Shown piece after piece: positions 44,378 through 53,823 of a DNA stretch of 64,000 nt; the first letter of the stretch is position 1; every line of letters begins with the position of its first letter. This stretch comes from Metasolibacillus sp. GTDB lineage: Bacteria > Bacillota > Bacilli > Bacillales_A > Planococcaceae. The position numbers and the translations under genes were made by a program. The notes below the pieces were generated by a model, which ran no database searches, was not told the DNA's origin, and saw only the letters and a program-made list of their open reading frames with translations. Location of the stretch: contig NZ_JAMBIZ010000007.1 of assembly GCF_025291715.1 (NCBI RefSeq), positions 1 to 64,000 on the forward strand, given 5' to 3'.

Positions 44378-47300
44378 ATGATAACTAACAAACAAAAAAT
44401 TCACCAATTTATTCAATTCATAATAATATTTTCAATATTTTTTTCATTACTATTTTTCTTACGCTTCAACTCACTACATAACTTCTCTGTTTCCACAGAA
44501 GCAAGCATTAAAAAAGGGGTACTTGATTTTGAACAAATTCATAGAGTACAAAGCTTTCAAATGCATTTAGATGGGGAATGGCTTTTGTATCCTAACACTT
44601 TGCTTATTGCAAGGGACATAAGGGAGCACAGTACACCTGTTTATACCAATATCCCTGAAACGTGGGACCCATATATAAAGCCTGAACAAGATTATGCCCC
44701 CCACGGCTCATACTATTTGAAAATCATTAATGTACCTGACGTAAAGGTTGTTTATAGCTTAACAATTCCTGCTAGTCTTTCGCCATATATGCTTTATGTT
44801 AATAATAAATATACTAACCATTATGGTAAACCGACGTTAAATCCTAGAACGCCTTCTGATGACCCTAGGCCTATTACTTATCATTTTTCATTACAGCCTG
44901 GAGACAATGAAATTATTATTGCTGGCTTTCACATGAACCAATACATGCCGGGCGGTTTAACAACATCGCTTACTTTTGGTGATTCACATTCATTAGAAAT
45001 AGCAAAGTGGCATGCTATTATCGCACAAATAATTATTTGTGCATTTATTATCTTTTATTTTTCATGTGCGATTTTACTATTTATTATTGGAATTAAAAGA
45101 AGTACAGTAGCCTATTTTTTACTAGCAGTCATATCTATATTTATTACAATTGTTCTTTCAAATGATAGGCTATTACTTTGGTATGTCAAAATAGATTGGC
45201 TGTCAGCGGCGAAAATATTGCACTTCTCTTATGTCATGGCGCTATTTTGGTTTATTTTATTTTTCAATGAGTTAATGAAGAAATACATTCATTCGAAAAT
45301 ATCAAACGTGATTGCTATTATTTGTTTAGCTTATTTATTATTATGTGCAATGCTACCTGTTAGCTTTATTTATTATACGAAAGTTATGTTCTCTGCATTT
45401 TTTATTGTTGTTTTAATGATAATGGCTATTATGATTTATAAAATCGCTTTCCGTAAATATAAAGGATATATGATGCTACTTTTAGCTGTTGCAGCTCTAA
45501 TGAATCATTGTGTATTTTTCATTAGTCATTATTTCACGAAGAAGCTTGATTTTTTCTATCCGTTCGATTTATTCATTGCAATGACAGCATTATTAGCCTT
45601 TTTATTTATAGATTATTTTTATAAATCATCGAAATCAAAGCAATTGGCTATGCAGCTTCAACAAGAACTGTATCGTAAGGATGACTTTCTTGCGAGCACA
45701 TCACATGAGTTGCGCGCACCTTTACAGCATATGCTAAGTATTACACAGTCTTTATTAGCAAAAAAAGAACAGCAGGACTTGAGATTATTAGTAACAATCG
45801 GACAGCATATGTCGCTAATGCTCGATAATTTACTAGATTTGATTTATTTAAAAGAGCAATCAATTAAGCTGCAATTTAAGCCTGTCAATGTAAATTATAT
45901 CGCTACAAGTGTCTGTGATATGTTAAACCATACCATTAACAATAAACCCATTGACTTCATGATTGATTTACCAGAAAATTTACCACCTGTGCTTGTTGAT
46001 GAGAATCGGCTTATACAAGTTTTTATTAACTTAATTCATAATGCCATTAAATTTACAGAGGAAGGCTCTATTACACTGCAAGCAAAAGTAATAGGCAATC
46101 AGTTATATATATCGATCACAGATACAGGTATTGGAATTGAGAAAAATAAACAAGCTCTCATTTTTGATCCGTATGAGCAACTTAATAATGAAGCACAGCT
46201 TGGTCTTGGACTTGGCTTAAGTATTAGTAAAGAAATTATTGAATTACATGGTGGTGCTATTCAAGTTACATCAAATATTGGTGAAGGCTCTACATTTACA
46301 TTTTCTTTGCCGATTGCTAAAGGACTAACAGCTTCACAAAATAGGCCAATAATAGAGCAGAGTCAGGCACTCTCGAAATATATCTTTTTACAAAATGATT
46401 TGTCTGAAATAGAGAAGGAGCTCGCCGTTTCCACTAGTGAGCAGCTATCGATTGTTCATCAAGCACAAATTTTGCTTGTCGATGCAGATCCTTTAAGCTT
46501 ACAAGTATTATTAAAGGCATTAACAACCGATTTTTATAAAATTGAAACAGCTACAAATGGCGTAGATGCACTTGCTAAAATTCAAAGGAAAAACTTTGAT
46601 TTAGTTATATCAGATACGGCCTTGCCACAAATGTCAGGCTATGAATTAGCAAAGCAAATTCGTCAACGCTTTTCAATTTCTGAGCTACCTATTTTGTTTT
46701 TAACGATGCGTCAACAAAGTGAGGATATTCGATTAGCATTTTTAAATGGTGCTAATGACTATGTGAGAAAGCCAATTGAATATATTGAATTGAAGTCTCG
46801 TGTTGATGCATTAATTCAAGTAAAGCAATCAAGCGAAGAGCGCTTGCGATTTGAGGCTGCATGGCTGCAAGCTCAAATTCAGCCACACTTTTTCTTTAAC
46901 ACATTAAACGCCATTATTTCATTGTATGGTGTGGATAACGAAAAAATGGAAGAACTATTATTCGCTTTCAATGACTATTTACAAATGAGCTTTAATTTTG
47001 AAAATGTGGACTTGCTTGTGCCTCTTGATTATGAGCTACAGCTTGTGCGTTCTTATATGGCTATTGAACAAATTCGCTTTGAGGAGCGCATTCAAATAAT
47101 ATGGGACATTCCGAATGATATTGCCTTTTCTGTCCCTCCACTTGCATTGCAAACACTTGTTGAAAATGCAGTGCGTCACGGTATACTAAATCGCCCTGAA
47201 GGTGGAACAGTGACATTACGAATTACAGAGCGAGAGGCTTGTTATGTAGTAGAAATTATTGATGATGGCATTGGCTTTAATCCGGAGCTGCTTGATAGAA

Positions 47301-47434
47301 AAGAAAGCGTCGGGCTTTTTAATACGGAGCAGCGTTTAAAGCAATTATTCGGCACAACGCTAACAATTGATAGCATTATCGGTAAAGGAACTACCGTTTC
47401 CTTTTCAATACCGAAAAAATCGAATTTCTACTGA
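44378..47434 (+). CDS. Membrane hybrid sensor with two kinase cores, paralog 2
   Basis: 1018 residues. Membrane helix 14-32; extracellular jelly-roll (about 40-210, LDGEWLLYPNTLLI, GSYYLKIINVPDV, LQPGDNEIIIAGFH); seven helices (about 215-415); HisKA with His443 (STSHELRAP); HATPase_c (NLIHNAIKFTEEG, DTGIGIEKN, LGLGLSISKE); receiver with Asp746 (VISDTALP); LytS-type kinase core with His837 (QAQIQPHFFFNTLNAII); second HATPase (LVENAVRHG, NTEQRLKQLFG). ATG with SD TGGAG. The sensor fold is the 7TMR-DISM kind known to bind carbohydrate-like or small ligands; the ligand here is unknown. It is divergent from regulator 2. Confidence 0.95.
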   Translation: MITNKQKIHQFIQFIIIFSIFFSLLFFLRFNSLHNFSVSTEASIKKGVLDFEQIHRVQSFQMHLDGEWLLYPNTLLIARDIREHSTPVYTNIPETWDPYIKPEQDYAPHGSYYLKIINVPDVKVVYSLTIPASLSPYMLYVNNKYTNHYGKPTLNPRTPSDDPRPITYHFSLQPGDNEIIIAGFHMNQYMPGGLTTSLTFGDSHSLEIAKWHAIIAQIIICAFIIFYFSCAILLFIIGIKRSTVAYFLLAVISIFITIVLSNDRLLLWYVKIDWLSAAKILHFSYVMALFWFILFFNELMKKYIHSKISNVIAIICLAYLLLCAMLPVSFIYYTKVMFSAFFIVVLMIMAIMIYKIAFRKYKGYMMLLLAVAALMNHCVFFISHYFTKKLDFFYPFDLFIAMTALLAFLFIDYFYKSSKSKQLAMQLQQELYRKDDFLASTSHELRAPLQHMLSITQSLLAKKEQQDLRLLVTIGQHMSLMLDNLLDLIYLKEQSIKLQFKPVNVNYIATSVCDMLNHTINNKPIDFMIDLPENLPPVLVDENRLIQVFINLIHNAIKFTEEGSITLQAKVIGNQLYISITDTGIGIEKNKQALIFDPYEQLNNEAQLGLGLGLSISKEIIELHGGAIQVTSNIGEGSTFTFSLPIAKGLTASQNRPIIEQSQALSKYIFLQNDLSEIEKELAVSTSEQLSIVHQAQILLVDADPLSLQVLLKALTTDFYKIETATNGVDALAKIQRKNFDLVISDTALPQMSGYELAKQIRQRFSISELPILFLTMRQQSEDIRLAFLNGANDYVRKPIEYIELKSRVDALIQVKQSSEERLRFEAAWLQAQIQPHFFFNTLNAIISLYGVDNEKMEELLFAFNDYLQMSFNFENVDLLVPLDYELQLVRSYMAIEQIRFEERIQIIWDIPNDIAFSVPPLALQTLVENAVRHGILNRPEGGTVTLRITEREACYVVEIIDDGIGFNPELLDRKESVGLFNTEQRLKQLFGTTLTIDSIIGKGTTVSFSIPKKSNFY

Positions 47435-47440
47435 ATTAAT

Positions 47441-47484
47441 AAAAAAAACGCAAGAAACCCATTTATGAGCTTCTTGCGTTTTTT
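47441..47484. terminator. Bidirectional terminator between kinase 2 and regulator 3
   Basis: Stem AAAACGCAAGAA / TTCTTGCGTTTT with runs of A and T outside. Confidence 0.9.
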
Positions 47485-47491
47485 AATTAAA

Positions 47492-48634
47492 CTATTTTCT
47501 TTTTTGTTTGCTTTGCCATTGCCTATACCAGCTCGTTACTTCCTCGCTAAGGTCTGCTGCTAATTGCTCCTCTAATACTTGCTTTAACAAGGTATATTGC
47601 TCTTCAACTGCTTCAGGATTATCTAATATATCGTATAGTTTCATTAGTGTAAAATATTGCAACTCTTCATCTGCATCTAAAGCTTGTAATTTTTTTTCTA
47701 CTTGTATCGCTTTCTCATACATTTGTTCATTTATATAAAATTTACTAAGCTGTAATGCATGCTGTCGCCACATTCGCTTCAAGCGCTCTCGCTCACTTTC
47801 AGCCCAAATATAATCACAATCCTTTAGAAAATGATTTTGATACGCATTAAATACTTGATCATGTTCTTCGTATGTATCAACTGTTAAATTAGGTAACGCG
47901 TCAAGCTGCTTTGTCCATTCATCTACATCAACGAGCACGTTGCCAAGTTGCAATTGATAGCCTGAATCAAGCTGTAGACTAGCAATTTGCACGTCATGTA
48001 AATTATATTGCTTTAACGTTTTTCTAATTGTATAAATTGTTGTATATAGTTGCTTAACTGATTTTTCAATATCTACTTCAGACCAAAATAATTCTAGTAG
48101 CGCATCCTTCGATATGGACTTTTCATTTCGAGATAATAAGTATGAAAATATTTCCTTTGCTTTTGCCGTCCGCCATTTCATAGACTGTACTTGACCATCT
48201 GCTGTTACAACTCTAAGCTCACCAAAAAGCTTAAGACAAGTACTATTATCCTTTTGAGCTGGCTTATCATTGAGCAGTAATTGAAGCCTTGTAAGCGTTT
48301 TATGTAAGCGATCTTTTTGAACAGGCTTTAACATATAATCAATAGCATGAATATTAAATGCATCAATTGCATAACGGTCAAACCCTGTAATAAATACAAC
48401 TTCAACAGAGGGTTGTATTTCTTGTACTTTCTCTGCAAGCTCCAAGCCATTCAATTCCGGCATTTCAATATCTGAAAATATGACATCAGGACGTAGGCTT
48501 TTTATATTTTCATATGCCTCTATTGGGTCATTATACTCTCCGACAATTTCTATTTTTTGTAATTCATTTTCTAATAACAAGGTTTTTAAGCGAGCCATCG
48601 GCAATACCTCATCATCTATAAGTACTACTCTCAA
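47492..48634 (-). CDS. SARP-type response regulator (REC / winged helix / BTAD), paralog 3
   Basis: 380 residues, colinear with regulator 2. Receiver with IDDE, phospho-Asp in VIFSDIEMPELNG and AFNIHAIDYMLKPV; winged helix (MKWRTAKAKEIFSYLL ... IYTIRKTLKQY); BTAD tail (VDVDEWTKQLDAL ... ERERLKRMWRQHALQLSKFY). TTG start with SD GGAGG. Divergent from sensor kinase 3, with which it forms a duplicated copy of the regulator 2/kinase 2 locus. Confidence 0.94.
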   Translation of the reverse strand: MRVVLIDDEVLPMARLKTLLLENELQKIEIVGEYNDPIEAYENIKSLRPDVIFSDIEMPELNGLELAEKVQEIQPSVEVVFITGFDRYAIDAFNIHAIDYMLKPVQKDRLHKTLTRLQLLLNDKPAQKDNSTCLKLFGELRVVTADGQVQSMKWRTAKAKEIFSYLLSRNEKSISKDALLELFWSEVDIEKSVKQLYTTIYTIRKTLKQYNLHDVQIASLQLDSGYQLQLGNVLVDVDEWTKQLDALPNLTVDTYEEHDQVFNAYQNHFLKDCDYIWAESERERLKRMWRQHALQLSKFYINEQMYEKAIQVEKKLQALDADEELQYFTLMKLYDILDNPEAVEEQYTLLKQVLEEQLAADLSEEVTSWYRQWQSKQKRK

Positions 48635-48750
48635 AAAGTGTCCTCCTCTCTAAAAATTTCACTATAGTTAGAGTGATGTAGAAATTACCATTTATGTTGA
48701 ATTAATAAATTTAATTTTAAATTTCTACAAAGTTATTACTATTTAAACTA

Positions 48751-48791
48751 TTGGTTAACTTACACATTTAGTGTAACATACTTATATATCG
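48751..48791. promoter_or_regulatory. Conserved control element between regulator 3 and kinase 3
   Basis: TTGGTTAACTT (48751-48761), TGTAACATA (48772-48780), TATATATCG near 48783-48791. GTTAAC to GTAACA is 19 bp, as in the element at 44268. TTGGTT-17-TAACAT may be the kinase 3 promoter. Confidence 0.65.
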
Positions 48792-48846
48792 TACTTAATG
48801 GCGAAACATTTAATGAACGACTAAAGAAAATGGGGCTCAATTTATT

Positions 48847-51800
48847 ATGATAAAAAAGCATAGTCATTACCATAAATTAAAAGTTATTGTAATTATTTTA
48901 TTATTTTTTTTATTACTTTTTTTCATGCGTTATAATTGGGTCAACCATTTGTCCTTTTCAAACGAAGCCAAAATCCAGCATGGAATTATGGATTTTGCAC
49001 AAATTGACAATAGCAACAGCTTTAAAACAATTCTCGACGGGGAGTGGGAATTTTTCCCCAATACTATACTTATTTCTAGAAATAATAAAAATACCACTAC
49101 CCCCATCTACGCCAACTTACCTGAGACATGGGACACGTATATACAACGCAAACCTGGCTCAGTGCCCCATGGCTCATACTATTTAAAGATTATTAATGCG
49201 CCTGATTCTAATAGGCTTTACGGTTTGACGATACCTGCTAGCCTGTCACCTTATAGTCTCAAAGTAAATAATGAATACGTTGGTGAATATGGTAATAATA
49301 CAACTGTCCCAAGAAAGCCTAGCGTAGATGCTAGACCTATTACATATTATTTTCCTCTGCAACCTGGGGACAATGAAATTATTATTTCTGGCTTTCATAC
49401 GAATGAACATGTCGCTGGCGGTTTAACAAAGTCACTCATTTTTGGTGATTTACATTCGATGGAAGGCTTAAAATGGTTTTCTGCTGTTACCCAAATCATT
49501 GTATGTGCCATTTTTCTCTTTTATTTAATTTATACGATTTTACTTTTTATTGTTGGCATAAGAGAAAAGTCATTATTGTACTTTGCCATACTCATTTTTT
49601 CAACATTTATTACAGTTATTGTGTCGAGTAATAAAATTCTTTTATGGTATGTACCTATCAACTGGGTATGGTCAACAAAGCTATTTTTCTTTTCATATAT
49701 TATGACAATGCTATGGTTTATTTTATTTTTAAATGAATTAATAAAAAATTATGTGAATACAAAATTGCTTAACATTCTTATAGCCTTTTGTTGTACGTAT
49801 TTATTATTTATTGTTATCGCACCAATTGATTACGTGTATTCTACACAAATCGTTTTCTATATATTATTTTTTGTTTCACCTATTATTCTAGCCATTGTTA
49901 TTTATAAAGTAGCAATCTCTAGACAGAGAGGTGCTGTTATCCTGCTTTTAATGGCTACTGCCATTAGTAATAATTCATTATTTATAATGATTAATCGCTC
50001 TTTAACAACACCTTATAGTCACTATCCTTTTGACTTACTTATAGCCATTATTGCTTTATCTGGCTTTTGGTTTATGCGTTATTTTCATATATCCGTCAAG
50101 TCAAAGCAGCTTTCCATTAAGCTACAACAGGAACTGTATAGAAAGGATGAATTTCTTTCCAACACATCTTATGAGTTACGTACACCACTCCAGCATATGC
50201 TAAGCATTGCACAATCGCTATTAGCGAAAAAAGAACAGCATGATTTAAGACTGTTAGTGACAATCGGCCATCATATGTCCTTTATGCTTGATGGCTTGTT
50301 AGATTTAATTCATCTAAAAGAAAGAACGATAAACTTGCAAATCAAGCCGATTAATGTACAGCATATTGCCACAAGTGTTGGCGATATGTTTCAGCTCACA
50401 ATTAAAGGCAAACCAATAAATTTAATTATTGATATACCAGCAGATTTGCCACCTGTGCTTGTTGATGAAAATCGACTTATTCAAGTTTTCATTAATCTAA
50501 TTCATAATGCCATTAAGTTTACAGATAGAGGCTCTATCATAGTTCATGCTAAAGTAAAAAACAATCAGCTTTATATTTCAATTACAGATACAGGAATGGG
50601 CATTGACAAGAGTAAGCAAGAGATTATTTTCGAGCCGTATGAACAAGTGGATGCTCATATTAAGTCCTCTCGCCATATCGGCTTAGGGCTTGGGCTTAGC
50701 ATTTGTAAGGAAATTATTGAGATGCATGACGGCTCAATTACTGTAGACTCAACGATTGGTCAAGGAACTACCTTTACATTTTCACTACCAATTGCAAAAG
50801 GCTTAATTGTTGAACAAAGTGAGCCACCTACGAGCAGCATGTTATCAAAGTATATCCTTTTACAGGATAATCTATCGGCTATAGAGCAAGAGCTAGCTAT
50901 ATCTGTAAATCAGCATACAGACTCAGCTAACGTAGCACGTATTTTAATCGTTGATTCAGATCCTTTAAGCTTACAAGTGCTATTAAAGGTACTATCAACA
51001 GAAGCTTATAAAATCGACACAGCTTTAAATGGGATAGAGGCTTTTGAGAAAATTTATAAGCACAGCTATGATTTAGTTATCTCTGATATTATGCTACCAA
51101 ATATGTCAGGCTATGAATTAGCGAAGCAAATTCGAGAGCAATATTCTATTTCAGAGCTTCCAATTTTATTTTTAACAGCACGTCAACAAAGTGAGGATAT
51201 TCGCCTTGCCTTCTTAAACGGGGCTAATGATTATGTAAGAAAACCGATTGAATATGTGGAGCTGAAATCACGTGTCGATGCATTGATTCAAGTGAAGCAA
51301 TCCAGTGAGGAGCGCTTGCGCTTTGAGGCTGCATGGCTGCAAGCACAGATCCAGCCACACTTCTTCTTTAACACACTAAATGCGATTATTTCCTTGCACG
51401 GTGTCGATGATGAGAAAATGAAAGATTTGCTACTCGCCTTTGGCAACTATTTACAAATGAGCTTTGACTTCCAAAATGTAGATTTAGTCGTACCGCTCGA
51501 TTATGAGCTAAAGCTCGTACGCTCTTATTTGGATATCGAGCAGATTCGTTTCGGCGATAAAATTCAAATTATTTGGGATATACCTGAAGGCTTATTATTA
51601 AATGTACCACCCTTATCTATTCAAACATTAGTAGAAAACGCCATACGCCACGGTATTTTACCACAGCGTGGAGGTGGCACAATTACGATTCGTATCACAG
51701 AATCAAACGAGGAATATAAGATACTTATTATCGATAATGGCATCGGTTTTGATACGACACGTCCCCGCAAACAAACAAGCGTTGGACTCATCAATACCGA

Positions 51801-51912
51801 GCAACGCCTCAAGCAGCTTTTTGGCACAGAGCTTGCTGTAGAAAGTGCCATTGGAGAAGGGACGACAATTGCTTTTACAATTCCGAAATCCCATATTTCC
51901 AAACTCAGTTGA
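48847..51912 (+). CDS. Membrane hybrid sensor with two kinase cores, paralog 3; HisKA His replaced by Tyr
   Basis: 1021 residues, same order as paralog 2: membrane helix, jelly-roll sensor (LDGEWEFFPNTILIS, GSYYLKIINAPDS), seven helices, HisKA, HATPase, receiver Asp747 (VISDIMLP), LytS core His838 (QAQIQPHFFFNTLNAII), second HATPase (LVENAIRHG). The difference is in the HisKA box: NTSYELRTP, codon TAT at 50170-50172, so position 442 is Tyr where the paralogs have His. The first core cannot autophosphorylate in the usual way, while the second is intact. ATG with SD TGGGG. A metallophosphoesterase gene follows after 20 nt. Confidence 0.95.
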   Translation: MIKKHSHYHKLKVIVIILLFFLLLFFMRYNWVNHLSFSNEAKIQHGIMDFAQIDNSNSFKTILDGEWEFFPNTILISRNNKNTTTPIYANLPETWDTYIQRKPGSVPHGSYYLKIINAPDSNRLYGLTIPASLSPYSLKVNNEYVGEYGNNTTVPRKPSVDARPITYYFPLQPGDNEIIISGFHTNEHVAGGLTKSLIFGDLHSMEGLKWFSAVTQIIVCAIFLFYLIYTILLFIVGIREKSLLYFAILIFSTFITVIVSSNKILLWYVPINWVWSTKLFFFSYIMTMLWFILFLNELIKNYVNTKLLNILIAFCCTYLLFIVIAPIDYVYSTQIVFYILFFVSPIILAIVIYKVAISRQRGAVILLLMATAISNNSLFIMINRSLTTPYSHYPFDLLIAIIALSGFWFMRYFHISVKSKQLSIKLQQELYRKDEFLSNTSYELRTPLQHMLSIAQSLLAKKEQHDLRLLVTIGHHMSFMLDGLLDLIHLKERTINLQIKPINVQHIATSVGDMFQLTIKGKPINLIIDIPADLPPVLVDENRLIQVFINLIHNAIKFTDRGSIIVHAKVKNNQLYISITDTGMGIDKSKQEIIFEPYEQVDAHIKSSRHIGLGLGLSICKEIIEMHDGSITVDSTIGQGTTFTFSLPIAKGLIVEQSEPPTSSMLSKYILLQDNLSAIEQELAISVNQHTDSANVARILIVDSDPLSLQVLLKVLSTEAYKIDTALNGIEAFEKIYKHSYDLVISDIMLPNMSGYELAKQIREQYSISELPILFLTARQQSEDIRLAFLNGANDYVRKPIEYVELKSRVDALIQVKQSSEERLRFEAAWLQAQIQPHFFFNTLNAIISLHGVDDEKMKDLLLAFGNYLQMSFDFQNVDLVVPLDYELKLVRSYLDIEQIRFGDKIQIIWDIPEGLLLNVPPLSIQTLVENAIRHGILPQRGGGTITIRITESNEEYKILIIDNGIGFDTTRPRKQTSVGLINTEQRLKQLFGTELAVESAIGEGTTIAFTIPKSHISKLS

Positions 51913-51932
51913 TGAAATATTGAGGTGATTTT

Positions 51933-52541
51933 ATGCAATACGCAATTTTTGGAGATTTACATTCACATAAAAAGCATACTAAACGGGTGCTCTCGCATAT
52001 ACAGGAGGTTGCGCCCAATGCCTCCTTATTTGCTTTAGGTGATTTATATGAGTGTAAAATTGGCAAGCGCAAAGCGATGACTGCACGCAATATTCCGTTA
52101 GAGCAAGCAGTAAAGACGAAGGAAAAATTTGAGGAACTGTTAACCTTCCCTTCTGTTATCGGCAATCAGGAGGAGCGCATTGCACTTGTCACAGGGGACG
52201 AGCGCTTTTTACAATATGAGGAGAAGCTTTATATTGACAATGCGCTGCTTATCCATGGACATCAATTTGAGTGGAATGAGCAGTTTGAGCCAGCATTCCC
52301 TGATTTTCATACACCATTAGTCTTTTTTGGTCATAGCCACCGCGCAGCGATTTATGTGAATGGGGTACGCACAGCAATTTCCTATAGTGAGCCGCTATTT
52401 GTTGGAGATAGACCATATGTCATTAATGTGGGATCTGTAGTCGACACATTAGATTGGTGCTTGTATGATAGCGACGCTATGACAGTGATGTTTATGCGAG
52501 CTGAAAGTGAAGCTACTAATCAGATTTTTAAAGACCGTTAA
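51933..52541 (+). CDS. Calcineurin-like metallophosphoesterase
   Basis: 202 residues. Metal-site motifs in order: FGDLHSH, ALGDLYE, GNQEE (the usual GNHE has Gln in place of His), LLIHGHQFEW, FFGHSHRA. Cytosolic, single domain, YfcE/MPE type. Substrate not evident. SD GAGGTGA. It is placed directly behind sensor kinase 3 and may be co-transcribed with it. The GNQE variant removes one common metal or phosphate-contacting His, so activity may differ from the family norm. Confidence 0.88.
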   Translation: MQYAIFGDLHSHKKHTKRVLSHIQEVAPNASLFALGDLYECKIGKRKAMTARNIPLEQAVKTKEKFEELLTFPSVIGNQEERIALVTGDERFLQYEEKLYIDNALLIHGHQFEWNEQFEPAFPDFHTPLVFFGHSHRAAIYVNGVRTAISYSEPLFVGDRPYVINVGSVVDTLDWCLYDSDAMTVMFMRAESEATNQIFKDR

Positions 52542-52577
52542 TATTAGAACTAAACTTAATGAAGTTAGAAAGAATTA

Positions 52578-52673
52578 ATGAATATTTTAGAAATACTTTT
52601 TGAAAAGATAAGTAAAAACCCTAAAACATATAGAGTTCACGGGGATTTTATAGAAAATATTTTACCTATCTAG
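52578..52673 (+). CDS. Possible 31-residue ORF, doubtful
   Basis: ATG to TAG, MNILEILFEKISKNPKTY..., protein-like composition but only a weak SD (AGAAAGA). It may be the remnant of a longer gene. Listed only because it fills much of the gap behind the phosphoesterase gene. Confidence 0.2.
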   Translation: MNILEILFEKISKNPKTYRVHGDFIENILPI

Positions 52674-52713
52674 CTTGATAGTATTTCAAAGAAAATAATA
52701 ATATTTCTGTACT

Positions 52714-52761
52714 AAAAAAGCCGATTTATACCAAATCCCTTGGTATAAATCGGCTTTTTTT
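52714..52761. terminator. Bidirectional terminator
   Basis: Perfect 15-bp stem GCCGATTTATACCAA / TTGGTATAAATCGGC with A6 and T7 flanks, in a convergent gap. Confidence 0.92.
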
Positions 52762-52814
52762 CGCTTTATTTTATATACTTCTTCTTTTCATTATTAAAGA
52801 ACTAAATAACACAA

Positions 52815-53687
52815 TCAGCCAAATTTTTGACGATAGCCGCATTTTCTACATAATTCCTCGACTGCCTCGCGACGTGAAAAGCCTTCAACAAGGCGATTTG
52901 CTCGCTCCCCTTCTACAATATCGCTAAATGATGTTTCATGTACATTTCCTAAATTAATAACCCCTTCACCATCTAAGCAGCAAGGTACAACCGTCCCATC
53001 AACTAAAATAGCCGCATGGCTACGCAAGGCATGGCAAAAGCCTTTGCTGCTATCCTCTGGCTCTAAAAGGCTTGGCCATCTAAATTCATGGTCTTGATTT
53101 AAGTAAATGTTGCGACCAATTTTTATTCCTTTGCCAGGCTCTACACGTTCTTCAATTAAATAATCTAAATTGTATTCTTGCTCAAGCATTTCAAGCGTCT
53201 CACGATTTCTTCGAGCAACAACATCCGATACTTCATTTTTTTGTAAATTCCATAATCGATAGGAAATAAGTACATTATGCTGTTGTACTTCACGTACAAA
53301 GTGTAAAATATCTCCTAAGTATTTCTCACGGTTTTCAGAGCCCTCATGTCCATCAAAGCTATGTAGTGAAAAGTTTATTTGACGCAATGCAGGCTTCCCT
53401 AATAGCTTATGAAAATTTTTCTTAATGAGTGTGCCGTTCGTTGTAATATTTACTTTAAAGCCCTTTTCATGTGCAGCATCAAGCAATTGATCAATACGTG
53501 GGTGTAGCAACGGCTCTCCTTTGACATGCAAATAAATATATTTTGTATGTGGTCTAATTTCATCTAAAATTTTATTAAATTGCTCCACCTTGATTAAACC
53601 TTTTGCACGTGCTGTTGGCGGACAAAAGCTACACGCTAAATTACAAACGCTCGTTATTTCGATATATACCTTTTTAAATGTTTTCAC
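52815..53687 (-). CDS. Radical SAM protein with SPASM-like C-terminus
   Basis: 290 residues. Radical SAM cluster Cys15-x3-Cys19-x2-Cys22 (SVCNLACSFC), HVKGEPLLHP and NITTNGTLI of the TIM barrel. The C-terminus has further cysteines in SPASM order (CHALRS, VVPCCLDGEG, LCRKCGYR) that may hold an extra Fe-S cluster. Such proteins modify peptides, enzymes or cofactors. No precursor peptide or partner gene is adjacent, so the target is unknown. Confidence 0.9.
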   Translation of the reverse strand: MKTFKKVYIEITSVCNLACSFCPPTARAKGLIKVEQFNKILDEIRPHTKYIYLHVKGEPLLHPRIDQLLDAAHEKGFKVNITTNGTLIKKNFHKLLGKPALRQINFSLHSFDGHEGSENREKYLGDILHFVREVQQHNVLISYRLWNLQKNEVSDVVARRNRETLEMLEQEYNLDYLIEERVEPGKGIKIGRNIYLNQDHEFRWPSLLEPEDSSKGFCHALRSHAAILVDGTVVPCCLDGEGVINLGNVHETSFSDIVEGERANRLVEGFSRREAVEELCRKCGYRQKFG

Positions 53688-53823
53688 AGTTCATTCACCA
53701 TTCCATAATTTTTCATCACATTCTATCTTATCAAATTTTTATTTCTTTGCATGTAAAATACTTCACTATGTAGCATAATTCCTCCGAATGTTAGCCATAT
53801 TTAAAAGTAAGAGGAGGATGATT

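Noticed and set aside
52815..53687. RiPP biosynthesis locus around the radical SAM protein
   Set aside because: No precursor peptide, leader-binding domain, protease or transporter next to it.
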